A stretch of DNA of 34,650 nucleotides from Limisphaera sp. (GTDB lineage: Bacteria; Verrucomicrobiota; Verrucomicrobiia; Limisphaerales; Limisphaeraceae): positions 1 through 34,650 of the forward strand of contig JANWVC010000022.1 in NCBI GenBank assembly GCA_025057755.1, given 5' to 3'. Under the pieces are notes generated by a model that saw nothing but the letters and a program-made list of their open reading frames with translations, was not told where the DNA came from and searched no databases. Positions 16,072 through 25,222 of the stretch are shown in pieces (the first letter of the stretch is position 1; every line of letters starts with the position of its first letter). The position numbers were made by a program, and so were the translations under genes.

Positions 16072-16850
16072 AGGCCCAGACCCGTCAACAGCGGGGTCAG
16101 CCCCAGGGTGAGAAAGAAATTCGACACCAGGATCGAAATCGACGCCGCCACTACGGCCTCCGTAGTGGCGCGGCCCACACCTTCTGCGCCCAGGCGGCAA
16201 TTTAATCCCTTGTAACAGCCGACCAGAGCCACAATGCCGCCATAGATCACCGCCTTGATCATCCCCATGGTGACATCGACCAAATCAGTATAGCGCAGCA
16301 TGTTGTGCCAGGCGTAGGCTGCATCAATGCCCAACAAGCCCACCCCCACGAGGTACCCAGCGCCAATCCCCACAGTAATCGCCTCTGCCGTAAGCAAGGG
16401 CAACGCAATGTGGGCCGCCAAAAGCCGTGGGACGACAAGGTAGTCCACCGGGTGTGTGGCCAAAGTCCGCAGCGCGTCAATTTGTTCCGTCACTCGCATG
16501 GTGCCCAGTTCCGCGGCAATGGCTGCCCCAACCCGCCCCGCTACCATGAGCCCAGTCAAGACCGGACCCAACTCGCTGCACATGGAGACACTCACCACCG
16601 CCAAGGTGGCCGTGTCCATTTTCACTTTATGAAACTGAAAGAAAGTCTGGGCGGCCAACACCATCCCCGTGAACGCGCCCGTGATCAGCACCACCGACTG
16701 AGATTTGACTCCCATGAAGTGGACCTGCACGAGCACGTCCCGAGGGTGCGCACCCCGCCGAAGCAGGGAGGCAAAAGCATCTCGTGCCAACAGGGCCATG
16801 CGGCCCAAACCGCACAACCAGTCGGACCACCAGGCACAATGCAGCCCCAT
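16068..16850 (-). CDS. mlaE: MlaE-type ABC transporter permease
   Basis: The 260-residue membrane protein is a MlaE permease: VLITGAFTGMVLAAQTFFQF, SELGPVLTGLMVAGRVGAAI, AELGTMRVTEQIDAL and a C-terminal KAVIYGGIVALVGCYKGL are family signatures, with about five to six hydrophobic segments. It forms the inner-membrane core of the phospholipid transporter. ATG 16850 gives a slightly long N-terminus; ATG 16799 is an alternative. A terminator for clpC lies only about 30 bp upstream, so the mla operon needs its own promoter there or relies on read-through. Confidence 0.92.
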   Translation of the reverse strand: MGLHCAWWSDWLCGLGRMALLARDAFASLLRRGAHPRDVLVQVHFMGVKSQSVVLITGAFTGMVLAAQTFFQFHKVKMDTATLAVVSVSMCSELGPVLTGLMVAGRVGAAIAAELGTMRVTEQIDALRTLATHPVDYLVVPRLLAAHIALPLLTAEAITVGIGAGYLVGVGLLGIDAAYAWHNMLRYTDLVDVTMGMIKAVIYGGIVALVGCYKGLNCRLGAEGVGRATTEAVVAASISILVSNFFLTLGLTPLLTGLGL

Positions 16851-16880
16851 GCGGGCTATCTAGCACAGGATTTCCCCAGT

Positions 16881-16924
16881 CAAAAGCAAAAGACACCGCT
16901 CCCTCGGCCGGGAGTTACCGGTGT
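16881..16924 (-). terminator. Intrinsic terminator of clpC
   Basis: On the minus strand, ACACCG ... CGGTGT (16924-16919 with 16898-16893) encloses a second stem CTCCC/GGGAG with a 6-nt loop and a 4-nt bulge, followed by the T-rich tail CTTTTGCTTTTG. It starts 27 bp after the clpC stop. Confidence 0.65.
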
Positions 16925-16950
16925 TTTGCGGAGGATGCGATGCGGCGATC

Positions 16951-19446
16951 TTAACCCGATAACGCGCCGGCAGCCGGGGCGTTTTGCTTGAACACAAGCT
17001 TGTCGCCCTCGACGGTGACCTGGACCGGCTCTCCCTCATGAAGGTTCCCCCGGAGAATTTCCTCTGCCAATGGATCCTCCAAATACCGTTCAACGGCGCG
17101 TCGCATCGGTCGAGCACCGTATTGGGGATCGTAACCTTTTTGCACAAGGAACTCCTTGGCGGCTGTGTCCAGTTCCAGCCGAATGTTCCGCTGCTGCAGC
17201 CGACTGAGCACTTTACCAATCTCCAACTCCAGGATCGCGATCAGGTCATTCTTATTCAACGGCCGGAACACAATCACGTCGTCAAGCCGGTTCAGGAACT
17301 CGGGTCGGAACACCCGTTTCGCCTCGTCGAGGATCTTCTCGCGAATACGTTCGTAAGTCAGCTCCTCGTTGGTAGGACCGAACCCGATCGTCCCTTGCCG
17401 GCGAACAATCTCCGAGCCCACGTTGGAGGTCATCAAGATGATGGTGTTGCGGAAGTTGACCACTCGCCCGACATTGTCCGTGAGTTTTCCTTCCTCCAAG
17501 ATCTGCAGCAGCATGTTCCAGACGTCGGGGTGCGCCTTCTCAATTTCATCGAACAACACCACCGAATATGGCTTGCGCCGGACCTGCTCGGTGAGTTGGC
17601 CGCCCTCTTCGTAACCCACATAGCCGGGGGGCGATCCGATCAGGCGCGAGACGTTGAACTTCTCCATGTACTCGCTCATGTCGAGCTGAATCAGTGACTT
17701 GCTGTCGCCAAAAAGCTGCTCGGCCAGCGTCTTGGCCAAGAGGGTCTTGCCCACGCCGGTGGGCCCCAGCAACAGGAACGAGCCGATGGGCCGGCGCGGA
17801 TCTTTCAGGTCGGCGCGCGACCGCCGGAGCGCCTTGCAAATGGCTGTGACGGCCTCACGCTGGCCCACAATCACCTTTTCCATTTCGGCCTCCGTGGCAA
17901 GCAGCCGCTGCATTTCGCCCTGTTCCATTCGCTGCAACGGGATGCCGGTCCACTTCGAGACCACTTGCAAGATGTCTTCTTCGTCCACCCGGACCCGCTT
18001 CTCCTCGCGAGTGGTGCGCCACTCCCGCAATAGTAATTCCAATTTTTCTTTGGCCTGCTTTTCTTTATCCCGCATGGCAGCAGCGCCTTCGAAATCCTGG
18101 TTCTTGATGGCCTGTTCTTTCGCGGCTTTGATTTCCTCAATTTTGGCTTCCAGGGCCTTGATCTCCGGAGGCCGAATCATGGTGCTGATCCGGGCTCGCG
18201 AACCTGCTTCGTCCATCAGATCGATGGCTTTATCCGGAAGATACCGATCGGTGATGTAACGCACCGAATAGCGCACCGCAGCCTCGAGCGCCTTCTCGGT
18301 GTACTCCACCTTGTGATGTTCCTCGTATTTTGGCCGGAGCCCTTTGAGAATTAGGATGGTTTCCTCCGGTGTGGGTTCATCCACGCGGACAGCTTGGAAT
18401 CGTCGTTCCAGGGCAGCGTCTTTTTCGATGTATTTGCGGTACTCGTTGAGGGTAGTGGCTCCGATGCACTGGAGCTCGCCCCGGCTGAGAGCCGGTTTGA
18501 TGATATTGGAAGCGTCCATCGTGCCCTCGGCTGAGCCCGCCCCCACAATCGTGTGCAGCTCATCAATGAAAAGGATCACGTTGCGCGAGCGCCGGATCTC
18601 ATCCATCACTGCCTTGATGCGCTCTTCAAACTGACCGCGATACTTGGTGCCGGCCACCATGAGAGCCAGATCGAGTGTGATGAGCCGTTTGTCGCGCAGG
18701 ATTTCCGGCACGTTGCCAGCGGCAATTTCTTGAGCCAAACCTTCTACAATGGCCGTTTTCCCCACGCCGGCCTCGCCGAGCAAAACCGGATTGTTTTTGG
18801 TCCGTCGGCACAAGATTTGAATGACGCGTTCGATCTCGTTGCGGCGGCCAATGACCGGATCGAGCTCGCCTCGCCGGGCAATTTCGGTCAGGTCGCGCCC
18901 AAATGCCTTCAACGCCGGTGTCTTGACCTCCGCCTTGCGACCGGGGGCCGGCTTCTCGCCCGATTCCCCCGCTGCAGGTTCTTCCTGAGCAGCGTAATTG
19001 GGATCCAACTCTCGCAAGATTTCCTGTCGGGTCTGCTCCAGGTCGATATCGAAACTCTTCAAGACTTTCGCAGCCACACCGTCCCCTTCGCGGAGCAGGC
19101 CCAACAGAATGTGTTCCGTGCCCACGTAGGTGTGATTGAGGGCTTTGGCTTCCTTCTGGGCCAGGGCCAACACTTTTTTGACCCGGGGCGTGAAAGGAAT
19201 ACTGCCCATCATCTTCTGGTCCGGGCCGGTGCCAACAAGCTTTTCCACCTCCATGCGGACCGACTCGAGGTCAAGGCCCATGCGCTGCAGGACGTTGACA
19301 GCCACGCCCTGCCCCAATTTCAGCAGACCGAGGAGCAAATGCTCCGTGCCCACGAAATTGTGGTTGAACCGGTCAGCCTCTTTCCGCGCCAGCGCCAGCA
19401 CTTGCTGCGCTCGCGGGGTGAGGTTGCTCATGGACTCTTCACTCAT
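16951..19446 (-). CDS. clpC: ATP-dependent Clp protease ATPase subunit ClpC
   Basis: This AAA+ unfoldase has two Clp N-terminal repeats (about residues 6-150, each with a [13 protein letters not shown] motif). AAA1 carries Walker [14 protein letters not shown] near residue 223, and a UVR motif sits in the middle domain (about 430-465, [20 protein letters not shown]), which separates ClpC from ClpA and ClpB. AAA2 has Walker [13 protein letters not shown] near residue 560 and ends in a ClpB-type small domain. It feeds unfolded substrates to ClpP, which is not in the window. ATG 19446 was chosen; ATG 19431 ([10 protein letters not shown]), where family similarity begins, is equally possible. The gene ends with its own terminator, ahead of mlaE. 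Confidence 0.95.
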   Translation of the reverse strand: MSEESMSNLTPRAQQVLALARKEADRFNHNFVGTEHLLLGLLKLGQGVAVNVLQRMGLDLESVRMEVEKLVGTGPDQKMMGSIPFTPRVKKVLALAQKEAKALNHTYVGTEHILLGLLREGDGVAAKVLKSFDIDLEQTRQEILRELDPNYAAQEEPAAGESGEKPAPGRKAEVKTPALKAFGRDLTEIARRGELDPVIGRRNEIERVIQILCRRTKNNPVLLGEAGVGKTAIVEGLAQEIAAGNVPEILRDKRLITLDLALMVAGTKYRGQFEERIKAVMDEIRRSRNVILFIDELHTIVGAGSAEGTMDASNIIKPALSRGELQCIGATTLNEYRKYIEKDAALERRFQAVRVDEPTPEETILILKGLRPKYEEHHKVEYTEKALEAAVRYSVRYITDRYLPDKAIDLMDEAGSRARISTMIRPPEIKALEAKIEEIKAAKEQAIKNQDFEGAAAMRDKEKQAKEKLELLLREWRTTREEKRVRVDEEDILQVVSKWTGIPLQRMEQGEMQRLLATEAEMEKVIVGQREAVTAICKALRRSRADLKDPRRPIGSFLLLGPTGVGKTLLAKTLAEQLFGDSKSLIQLDMSEYMEKFNVSRLIGSPPGYVGYEEGGQLTEQVRRKPYSVVLFDEIEKAHPDVWNMLLQILEEGKLTDNVGRVVNFRNTIILMTSNVGSEIVRRQGTIGFGPTNEELTYERIREKILDEAKRVFRPEFLNRLDDVIVFRPLNKNDLIAILELEIGKVLSRLQQRNIRLELDTAAKEFLVQKGYDPQYGARPMRRAVERYLEDPLAEEILRGNLHEGEPVQVTVEGDKLVFKQNAPAAGALSG

Positions 19447-20619
19447 AGCCACGCTCAAATTGCGCCATGCGACCCGCTTTGTCCAGTGCGGCAGCCGATC
19501 ACGCTGGCCGGGCGCAGGCCCTGTTTTGCGCGCACCGCTTCTTTCCTTCGGCTATTCTGCCATTGGTCTGAAGCAGCGCTTTGCAAAAGATTCCGCGACT
19601 GCTGCGGAGGTCCGCTCCTCTCGGACCGCAGAGCGGCCCGGCGGCACACCCTCTGCCTCCCTGCCCCTCCACCGGAACCGTGCACCTGCACTTCTGCCGC
19701 GGATGACCCGGTCTCACCCACGCTCCGTCAGCCATCGCGGAGTCTGCAGGGCATTCTGCGACCGTCGCTGCCAACATGCATCGTTTGCAAGCAACCTTCA
19801 AGTCCCGTTGCCAACCTTCAAGTCCCCGGGGCGGCCTGGGTTAACGCGCGTTTGCAACATTCTTGCAACACTTGACCCAATGGGCCCCGAGGTCTGCGCC
19901 CACCTGACAACCCGACCCACTTGGTTTGACCATCCCCCACGTGGACCGCGGGTCAACCTCTTGGAAGACGCCGTGGTTTGGAGTTTCGAACATGCACTAC
20001 CGCCTGCACGCAAATTCAAAATACTCGTTGCAAGCTTTAGCATCCCACCCACCCTGGGTGGACCTTTCGAAAAAGCCCGCCGTAAACCCCATGGAAGTGG
20101 CGCCTTGGGCAAGAGGAATACCATTGGAGAAACGCTTTCCCAATCAGCGGCAGCGCCATTAAAGGAAACCGTCGGAAACAATGACAGGTTCTCACCGTAA
20201 CAGGCGGTCGTGCAGTTGCCACCGTTTTTCTTTTTTAGAATCGAGACAGGCCACTCGAGAATGCGGCCTCGCACTTGTCCTGGGAGATCGCCGGATTCTT
20301 GCTTCACGCAGCTCTGACAGATCCGACGCGGGGCGAGTTGTCGCCGAGGATGACAAGCCAGCGAGCCTGACCTTTTCGAACGGTAGACTGAATGCAACTC
20401 CTCGAGCGAAAGTCTGCATGGTCCACTCGGGCATGTTCCACCGACCTTTGAGCCATCGCTTGCCCTGCCCGGGGGTGGAGGTTCTCTGAGGAGTGACCAG
20501 AATTGGGGGTTGGCCGAGGTTTTGATTCCGGGCAATTTAGCGCTGACTGTGGGCCAGGGCCCGGGCTGAATGGATCCGGGCAGATCCCGCAAGAGAGGAT
20601 GCAGGGGCGTTCCCGAGTG
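19447..20619. other. Divergent intergenic region between clpC and the glycosidase operon
   Basis: Nearly 1.2 kb without a convincing gene. It must hold promoters for clpC and for the glycosidase operon. Seen in it are a GGTCCG/CGGACC hairpin (19609-19627) about 165-180 bp upstream of the clpC ATG and a 15-bp direct repeat at 19792-19826. No known operator was recognised. Confidence 0.4.
19792..19826. repeat. Tandem direct repeat CAACCTTCAAGTCCC
   Basis: Two identical 15-bp copies start at 19792 and 19812, a 20-bp period (about two helical turns). Such spacing suits a regulator that binds two half-sites on one DNA face, as AraC-family proteins do. It lies about 800 bp upstream of the glycosidase operon, so the link is speculative. 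Confidence 0.4.
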
Positions 20620-23352
20620 ATGAAACCGCGGATCCTTCACCGAGCTGCGAAAGATCGGTCGCGCGAATCGAGCTACAGGTTCGCGGGTTTGTACATAGCT
20701 CTGCTAGCCATCTCCACCGCCACCGCGCTGGCGGAAGATCCCTGGCCGCCTGTGACCCGGACCGCCCGACCGTGGACGTATTGGTGGTGGATGGGAAGTG
20801 CCGTGGATCGCACCAATCTTGTGAGGGAACTTACCCGGTATCGTGAAGCAGGGCTAGGGGGTGTTCACATCATCCCCATTTACGGTGCCAAAGGATGGGA
20901 GGCCCGGTACGTGCCCTATTTGAGCCAGCCCTGGTTGGAATTGTTGGACTTTACCGTGCGCCAGGCTGAACGGCTGGACATGGGAGTGGATATGACAACC
21001 GGCACTGGTTGGTGTTTCGGCGGCCCAAGGGTCGCGCCCGATGAAGCCAACGCGGTGGCGACCTTTCAAACCTTCCAGCTTCATGCGGGGGAGCGTTTGT
21101 CACAGAGGTTTGAACCCGGCGTGTTGCAGGCGCTGGTGGCTTTTGGCCCGGAAGCCCCATGTGTGGATCTGTTTCAACGATTGCAACCAGAGGGCCTTGT
21201 GGACTGGGTCGCTGAGGGGGGATCCTGGCTCATCGTCGCGGTCACGCAACGATTCTCCGGACAGCGTGTCAAACGCGCTGCTCCGGGGGGGGAAGGTCCC
21301 ATGCTGAATCTGTTCGAGCCGCGAGCGATGACAAATTACCTCCGCTGGTTCGACGACGCCTTTGCCACGTACGCCGGAGCCCGCCCCCGAGCCCAATACC
21401 ACGATTCGTACGAGTATCGCTGCGATTGGGCCCCTTCGCTTCTAATCGAATTTGAAAAACGGCGTGGATATCGCCTCCAGGATCATCTCGACGCATTTGT
21501 GCGCGGCGAACCTGCCGACCGCGCCGCGCGGGTCAAGTGCGATTATCGTGAAACGCTTTCGGACATCATGGCGGAGGTCACTTTGCCCAGTTGGACTGCC
21601 TGGGCGCATCGCCATGGTTGGATCACGCGTAACGAGGCGCATGGATCCCCCGGCAACTGGATCGACCTTTACGCGGCAGCCGATATTCCTGAAACAGAGA
21701 TGTTCCACCGGGATCGAAATCGGCTCCTGTCCAAATTTGCTTCCTCGGCCGCGCATCTGACCGGGCGAGCGTTGGTCAGCAGTGAGACGGGAACCTGGCT
21801 GGCGGAGCATTTTACAGAAACTCTGGGTCAGATGAAGGAGTTGTTGGACGACCTTTTCCTCAGCGGGGTCAATCATGTCTTCTACCACGGTACTTGCTAC
21901 TCTCCCGACGAAGCGCCTTGGCCGGGCTGGCTTTTCTACGCCAGCTTTCAAATGAATCCTCGCAACCCGGTCTGGCGGGACGTACCGGCATTGAACCTTT
22001 ATGTCGCTCGTTGCCAGGCGGTGCTGCAATCGGGACGGCCGGACAATGACTTACTGCTTTATTGGCCGATCCACGACCTCTGGCATGACCCGACCGGCAC
22101 CGCCCGAAATCTCACCATCCATGCCCGGGATTGGTTTGAAACCAAGCCGATCGGTGAAACTGCCGTGGAGCTTTGGAACCGGGGCTACGCCTTCGATTAC
22201 GTTTCCGACCGATTCTTGCAACAAGCTCGGGCCGAGAAAGGAAAAATCCAACTCCCCGGAGGGACGTGGCGCGGCATCGTCATTCCGCCCTGCCAACGCA
22301 TGCCTGTGCCCACCTTGCGAAAGCTCATGGATCTGGCCGAGGCTCAAGTGCCCGTCATATTTGCTGGTGGGTTACCGATCGATGTGCCGGGCTTGGCGCA
22401 GCTAGAGCAACGCCGGGCTGAACTCCAACAGCTTTTGTTGCGAGCGCGCTCGCTGGCAGATCGAGAGGAACCAAATCTGTTTATCGGCAGACTTCAGTCC
22501 GCACTGCTCGAAAGTGGAATTCCGCGGGAGCGAATGGTCGAAGAAGCCAGTCTCATGTACGTCCGCCGTGCGTTGCCGATAGGCCACTATTATTTCCTTG
22601 CCAACCGCTCATCTGTTAAGGCTTTTGAAGGATGGGTCCCGCTCGGGCGCCCGGCGCGCGCCGTGCGCCTGTTGGATCCCATGAGTGGTCGTTATGGAGT
22701 GCCGCCCACCCGGCCAATCGGGCGTGATCAACTTGCGGTTTACCTTCAACTTTGGCCGGGCCAATCCTGCATCCTCCAAACCGGCCAGAGTCCGTTTCCT
22801 GACCCACCGTGGCGCTGGTGGCGAGCGGCAGGCCCCACATATCCTCTGAACGGGCGGTGGCGTGTGGATTTCGTCGCTGGCGGGCCCAACCTACCCGATT
22901 CTTATGAAAGCAATCGTCCGGAGCCATGGACTCATGGCGGGGATCCAGAACGTGACCGATTTGCCGGAACCGCCCGTTACAGCGTCCAATTTGATCGGCC
23001 GCCGTGGCCTGCTGTCCACTGGCGGTTGGATCTGGGCCGGGTCGCTCACAGTGCCCGGGTCCGCCTCAATGGCCGTGATCTCGGCACATTTCTTCAAGCG
23101 CCCTGGTGGGTGATCCTCTCCGAGCTGCGTCCTCAAAACAATTTACTGGAAGTGGAAGTCACAAGCGTCGCCGCTAACCGCATTCGGGATCTGGATCGAC
23201 GGGGGGTCAGTTGGAAAAACTTTCACGACATTAATTTCGTCAACATTCAATATCGCCCTTTTCATGCAGCCGACTGGCCCGTGGTGGAGTGCGGTCTAAT
23301 CGGACCGGTAACGCTGACGCCGGTGGAACCCCAGCCATTGAAATTGCCATGA
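20620..23352 (+). CDS. Secreted GH106-like alpha-L-rhamnosidase
   Basis: The 910-residue protein has a signal peptide with a long basic n-region (about residues 1-38, ending TATALA). The catalytic region opens with RPWTYWWWMGSAVDRTNL and GLGGVHIIPIYGAKG, typical of the GH106 rhamnosidase family. It ends with a beta-sandwich (LDLGRVAHSARVRLNGRDLG) and the motif VNIQYRPFHAADWP. GH106 enzymes release L-rhamnose from rhamnogalacturonan and related chains. I place the family by overall motifs and do not assign catalytic residues. ATG 20620 has a GGGG-rich ribosome site about 10 nt upstream; ATG 20599 is an alternative. Its stop overlaps the next start (ATGA). First gene of the operon. Confidence 0.82.
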   Translation: MKPRILHRAAKDRSRESSYRFAGLYIALLAISTATALAEDPWPPVTRTARPWTYWWWMGSAVDRTNLVRELTRYREAGLGGVHIIPIYGAKGWEARYVPYLSQPWLELLDFTVRQAERLDMGVDMTTGTGWCFGGPRVAPDEANAVATFQTFQLHAGERLSQRFEPGVLQALVAFGPEAPCVDLFQRLQPEGLVDWVAEGGSWLIVAVTQRFSGQRVKRAAPGGEGPMLNLFEPRAMTNYLRWFDDAFATYAGARPRAQYHDSYEYRCDWAPSLLIEFEKRRGYRLQDHLDAFVRGEPADRAARVKCDYRETLSDIMAEVTLPSWTAWAHRHGWITRNEAHGSPGNWIDLYAAADIPETEMFHRDRNRLLSKFASSAAHLTGRALVSSETGTWLAEHFTETLGQMKELLDDLFLSGVNHVFYHGTCYSPDEAPWPGWLFYASFQMNPRNPVWRDVPALNLYVARCQAVLQSGRPDNDLLLYWPIHDLWHDPTGTARNLTIHARDWFETKPIGETAVELWNRGYAFDYVSDRFLQQARAEKGKIQLPGGTWRGIVIPPCQRMPVPTLRKLMDLAEAQVPVIFAGGLPIDVPGLAQLEQRRAELQQLLLRARSLADREEPNLFIGRLQSALLESGIPRERMVEEASLMYVRRALPIGHYYFLANRSSVKAFEGWVPLGRPARAVRLLDPMSGRYGVPPTRPIGRDQLAVYLQLWPGQSCILQTGQSPFPDPPWRWWRAAGPTYPLNGRWRVDFVAGGPNLPDSYESNRPEPWTHGGDPERDRFAGTARYSVQFDRPPWPAVHWRLDLGRVAHSARVRLNGRDLGTFLQAPWWVILSELRPQNNLLEVEVTSVAANRIRDLDRRGVSWKNFHDINFVNIQYRPFHAADWPVVECGLIGPVTLTPVEPQPLKLP

Positions 23353-25205
23353 GCCTTGGCTTCAGCCGGATTTTAACCCTCTGGTTGGTCCTCGGGTGCC
23401 TTTTAAGTTGCTGCTTGCCGGTGCGGGGCGCTTCCCCTGATGACCCAACCACGAACCGTATCGACCCGGTGGTTCTCGAGCGCGTTTTTCAGGAGGTCAA
23501 AACGCCGTTCAAGTATGGCATCGTGCTGCGGCCCCCGCCCGGTCTGAAAATTGATTGTCCGAACGTGTTCCGTTTTGGCGGACGTTGGTACATGGTGTAT
23601 GTGCAGTTTGAAAACGATCCCCAAGGGTACACCACGCAATTGGCTGTAAGTGACGATCTGCTCCAATGGCAGCCCTTGGGAACCATTCTGGAACGGGGCA
23701 GTCCGGGCTCATGGGACGCCGCCAATGCGGCCGGCGGACTTGCTCTGGTCGATCCGGAGTGGGGCGGCAGCCATGCTTTGTTTTCTTATGAAAACCGGTA
23801 CTGGATGAGCTACCTGGGCGGGCCGAATCCGGGTTACGAAACTCCGCCCCTGATGATTGGTCTGGCCCACACCGATCATCCCGCCCGGCCCGGGTTGTGG
23901 TCCAAACTTCCGTCTCCGATTCTCCGTCCCGACGATCCGGACAGCCGTCCTTTTGAGAACGGGGTCCTGTTCAAAAGCCATATTTTCCGCGACGAGACCG
24001 GTGCCTTGGGCGCGCCTTTTGTCATGTTCTATAATGCCAGGCCTCCACGCGGGGACGAGTCGATCGGCATCGCTGTCTCGGATGACCTTCGGACCTGGCG
24101 TCGCTACGGCAGCGAGCCCGTGATCGCAGCGGAGCGTCCCAAAGGTCTAAAACACGGGGTGATTTGTGGGGATCCACAGATAGTTCGCATGCATGGCTAC
24201 TGGGTCATGTTCTATTTCGGTGCTTTTTGGAAACCCGGCGCCTTCAACACGTTTGCCGTCTCCCGAGACTTGAAACATTGGACGGCGTGGACCGGGCCGG
24301 ACTTGGTGGCGCCTTCGGAGCCTTGGGATCGCGAGTTCGCCCACAAACCATGGGTGCTCAAATACGAAGGTGTGGTTTACCACTTCTATTGTGCTGTCGG
24401 CGATCAAGGACGCGTGATTGCCCTGGCCACATCGCGGGATCTCCGAGCTGAACAACGGCCTCCGGCGCCGCCTCCGCTCCCGACCCTATGGCTGATCGGA
24501 GACTCCACTGTTCAAACGACGACTGCAGGTCAGATGGGTTGGGGCACTCCGTTGCCACGGTTTTTTGACACCAATGCAGTGCGCATCGTGAACCGTGCCC
24601 GAGGCGGTCGCAGCAGTCGCACCTTCTTCACCGAAGGTCTCTGGGATAAGGTACGAGCTGAGTTGCGGCCCGGCGATTTTGTTCTCATCCAGTTTGGCCA
24701 CAATGATGGCGGCCCCCTGGATCAGGGACGTGCCCGCGCCAGCCTGCGTGGCACGGGTGCCGAGACTCTGTGCATTACCAATCGGACCACTGGTTGGAAA
24801 GAAACGGTCTACACGTACGGCCATTATTTGCGCCGGTACATTCGCGAAGCACGGGAACATGGGGCTACGCCCATCATCCTGTCGCCCGTGCCGAGAAATC
24901 GATGGCAGGAAAACCGTGTGATTCGGAATCACGCGGATTATGCAGGCTGGGCCGCAACGGTCGCGCACGAGGAAAAGGTACCGTTCATCGATCTCAACGA
25001 GCGGGTGGCTCGCCATTATGAATCGTTGGGCCGGGAGAAGGTCACCTCCCGTTACTTCAACGCCGGTGATGAGACGCACACAACGGCCGAGGGTGCAGAA
25101 GTCACTGCGCGCATTGTGGCCCAGGCGCTGGCCGCGTTCACGGATCTGCCTATCAGCCGGTGGGTTCGAACCGTTTCCGAGCCTGCTGCATGGGAAAGGC
25201 AATAA
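23349..25205 (+). CDS. Beta-propeller glycosidase-like domain fused to CE12-type rhamnogalacturonan acetylesterase
   Basis: The 618-residue secreted protein (signal about 1-28) has two modules. Residues about 60-370 form repeated blades (VFRFGGRWYMVYV, LAVSDDLLQWQPLG, IAVSDDLRTWRRYG, FAVSRDLKHWTAW) like the five-bladed propellers of GH43/GH130 relatives. Residues about 375-605 are an SGNH esterase: GDSTVQT with Ser386, NRARGGRSSRTFFTEGLW, FGHNDGG, and DETH with D574 and H577. These match rhamnogalacturonan acetylesterases, which remove acetyl groups from galacturonate. The fusion probably deacetylates the backbone while the propeller cleaves or binds side chains; its sugar is unknown. It overlaps the rhamnosidase gene by 4 nt. 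Confidence 0.82.
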   Translation: MSLGFSRILTLWLVLGCLLSCCLPVRGASPDDPTTNRIDPVVLERVFQEVKTPFKYGIVLRPPPGLKIDCPNVFRFGGRWYMVYVQFENDPQGYTTQLAVSDDLLQWQPLGTILERGSPGSWDAANAAGGLALVDPEWGGSHALFSYENRYWMSYLGGPNPGYETPPLMIGLAHTDHPARPGLWSKLPSPILRPDDPDSRPFENGVLFKSHIFRDETGALGAPFVMFYNARPPRGDESIGIAVSDDLRTWRRYGSEPVIAAERPKGLKHGVICGDPQIVRMHGYWVMFYFGAFWKPGAFNTFAVSRDLKHWTAWTGPDLVAPSEPWDREFAHKPWVLKYEGVVYHFYCAVGDQGRVIALATSRDLRAEQRPPAPPPLPTLWLIGDSTVQTTTAGQMGWGTPLPRFFDTNAVRIVNRARGGRSSRTFFTEGLWDKVRAELRPGDFVLIQFGHNDGGPLDQGRARASLRGTGAETLCITNRTTGWKETVYTYGHYLRRYIREAREHGATPIILSPVPRNRWQENRVIRNHADYAGWAATVAHEEKVPFIDLNERVARHYESLGREKVTSRYFNAGDETHTTAEGAEVTARIVAQALAAFTDLPISRWVRTVSEPAAWERQ

Positions 25206-25222
25206 CGATCGGAGACACAACT

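Noticed and set aside
18553..19875. 440-residue plus-strand open frame opposite clpC
   Set aside because: It is a mirror frame of the strongly conserved ClpC N-terminal half and extends into non-coding DNA without a protein-like sequence.
19798..20640. 280-residue minus-strand open frame upstream of the glycosidase operon
   Set aside because: The translation lacks any domain, is Ser/Gly/Pro/Arg-rich, and covers the region where divergent promoters are expected.
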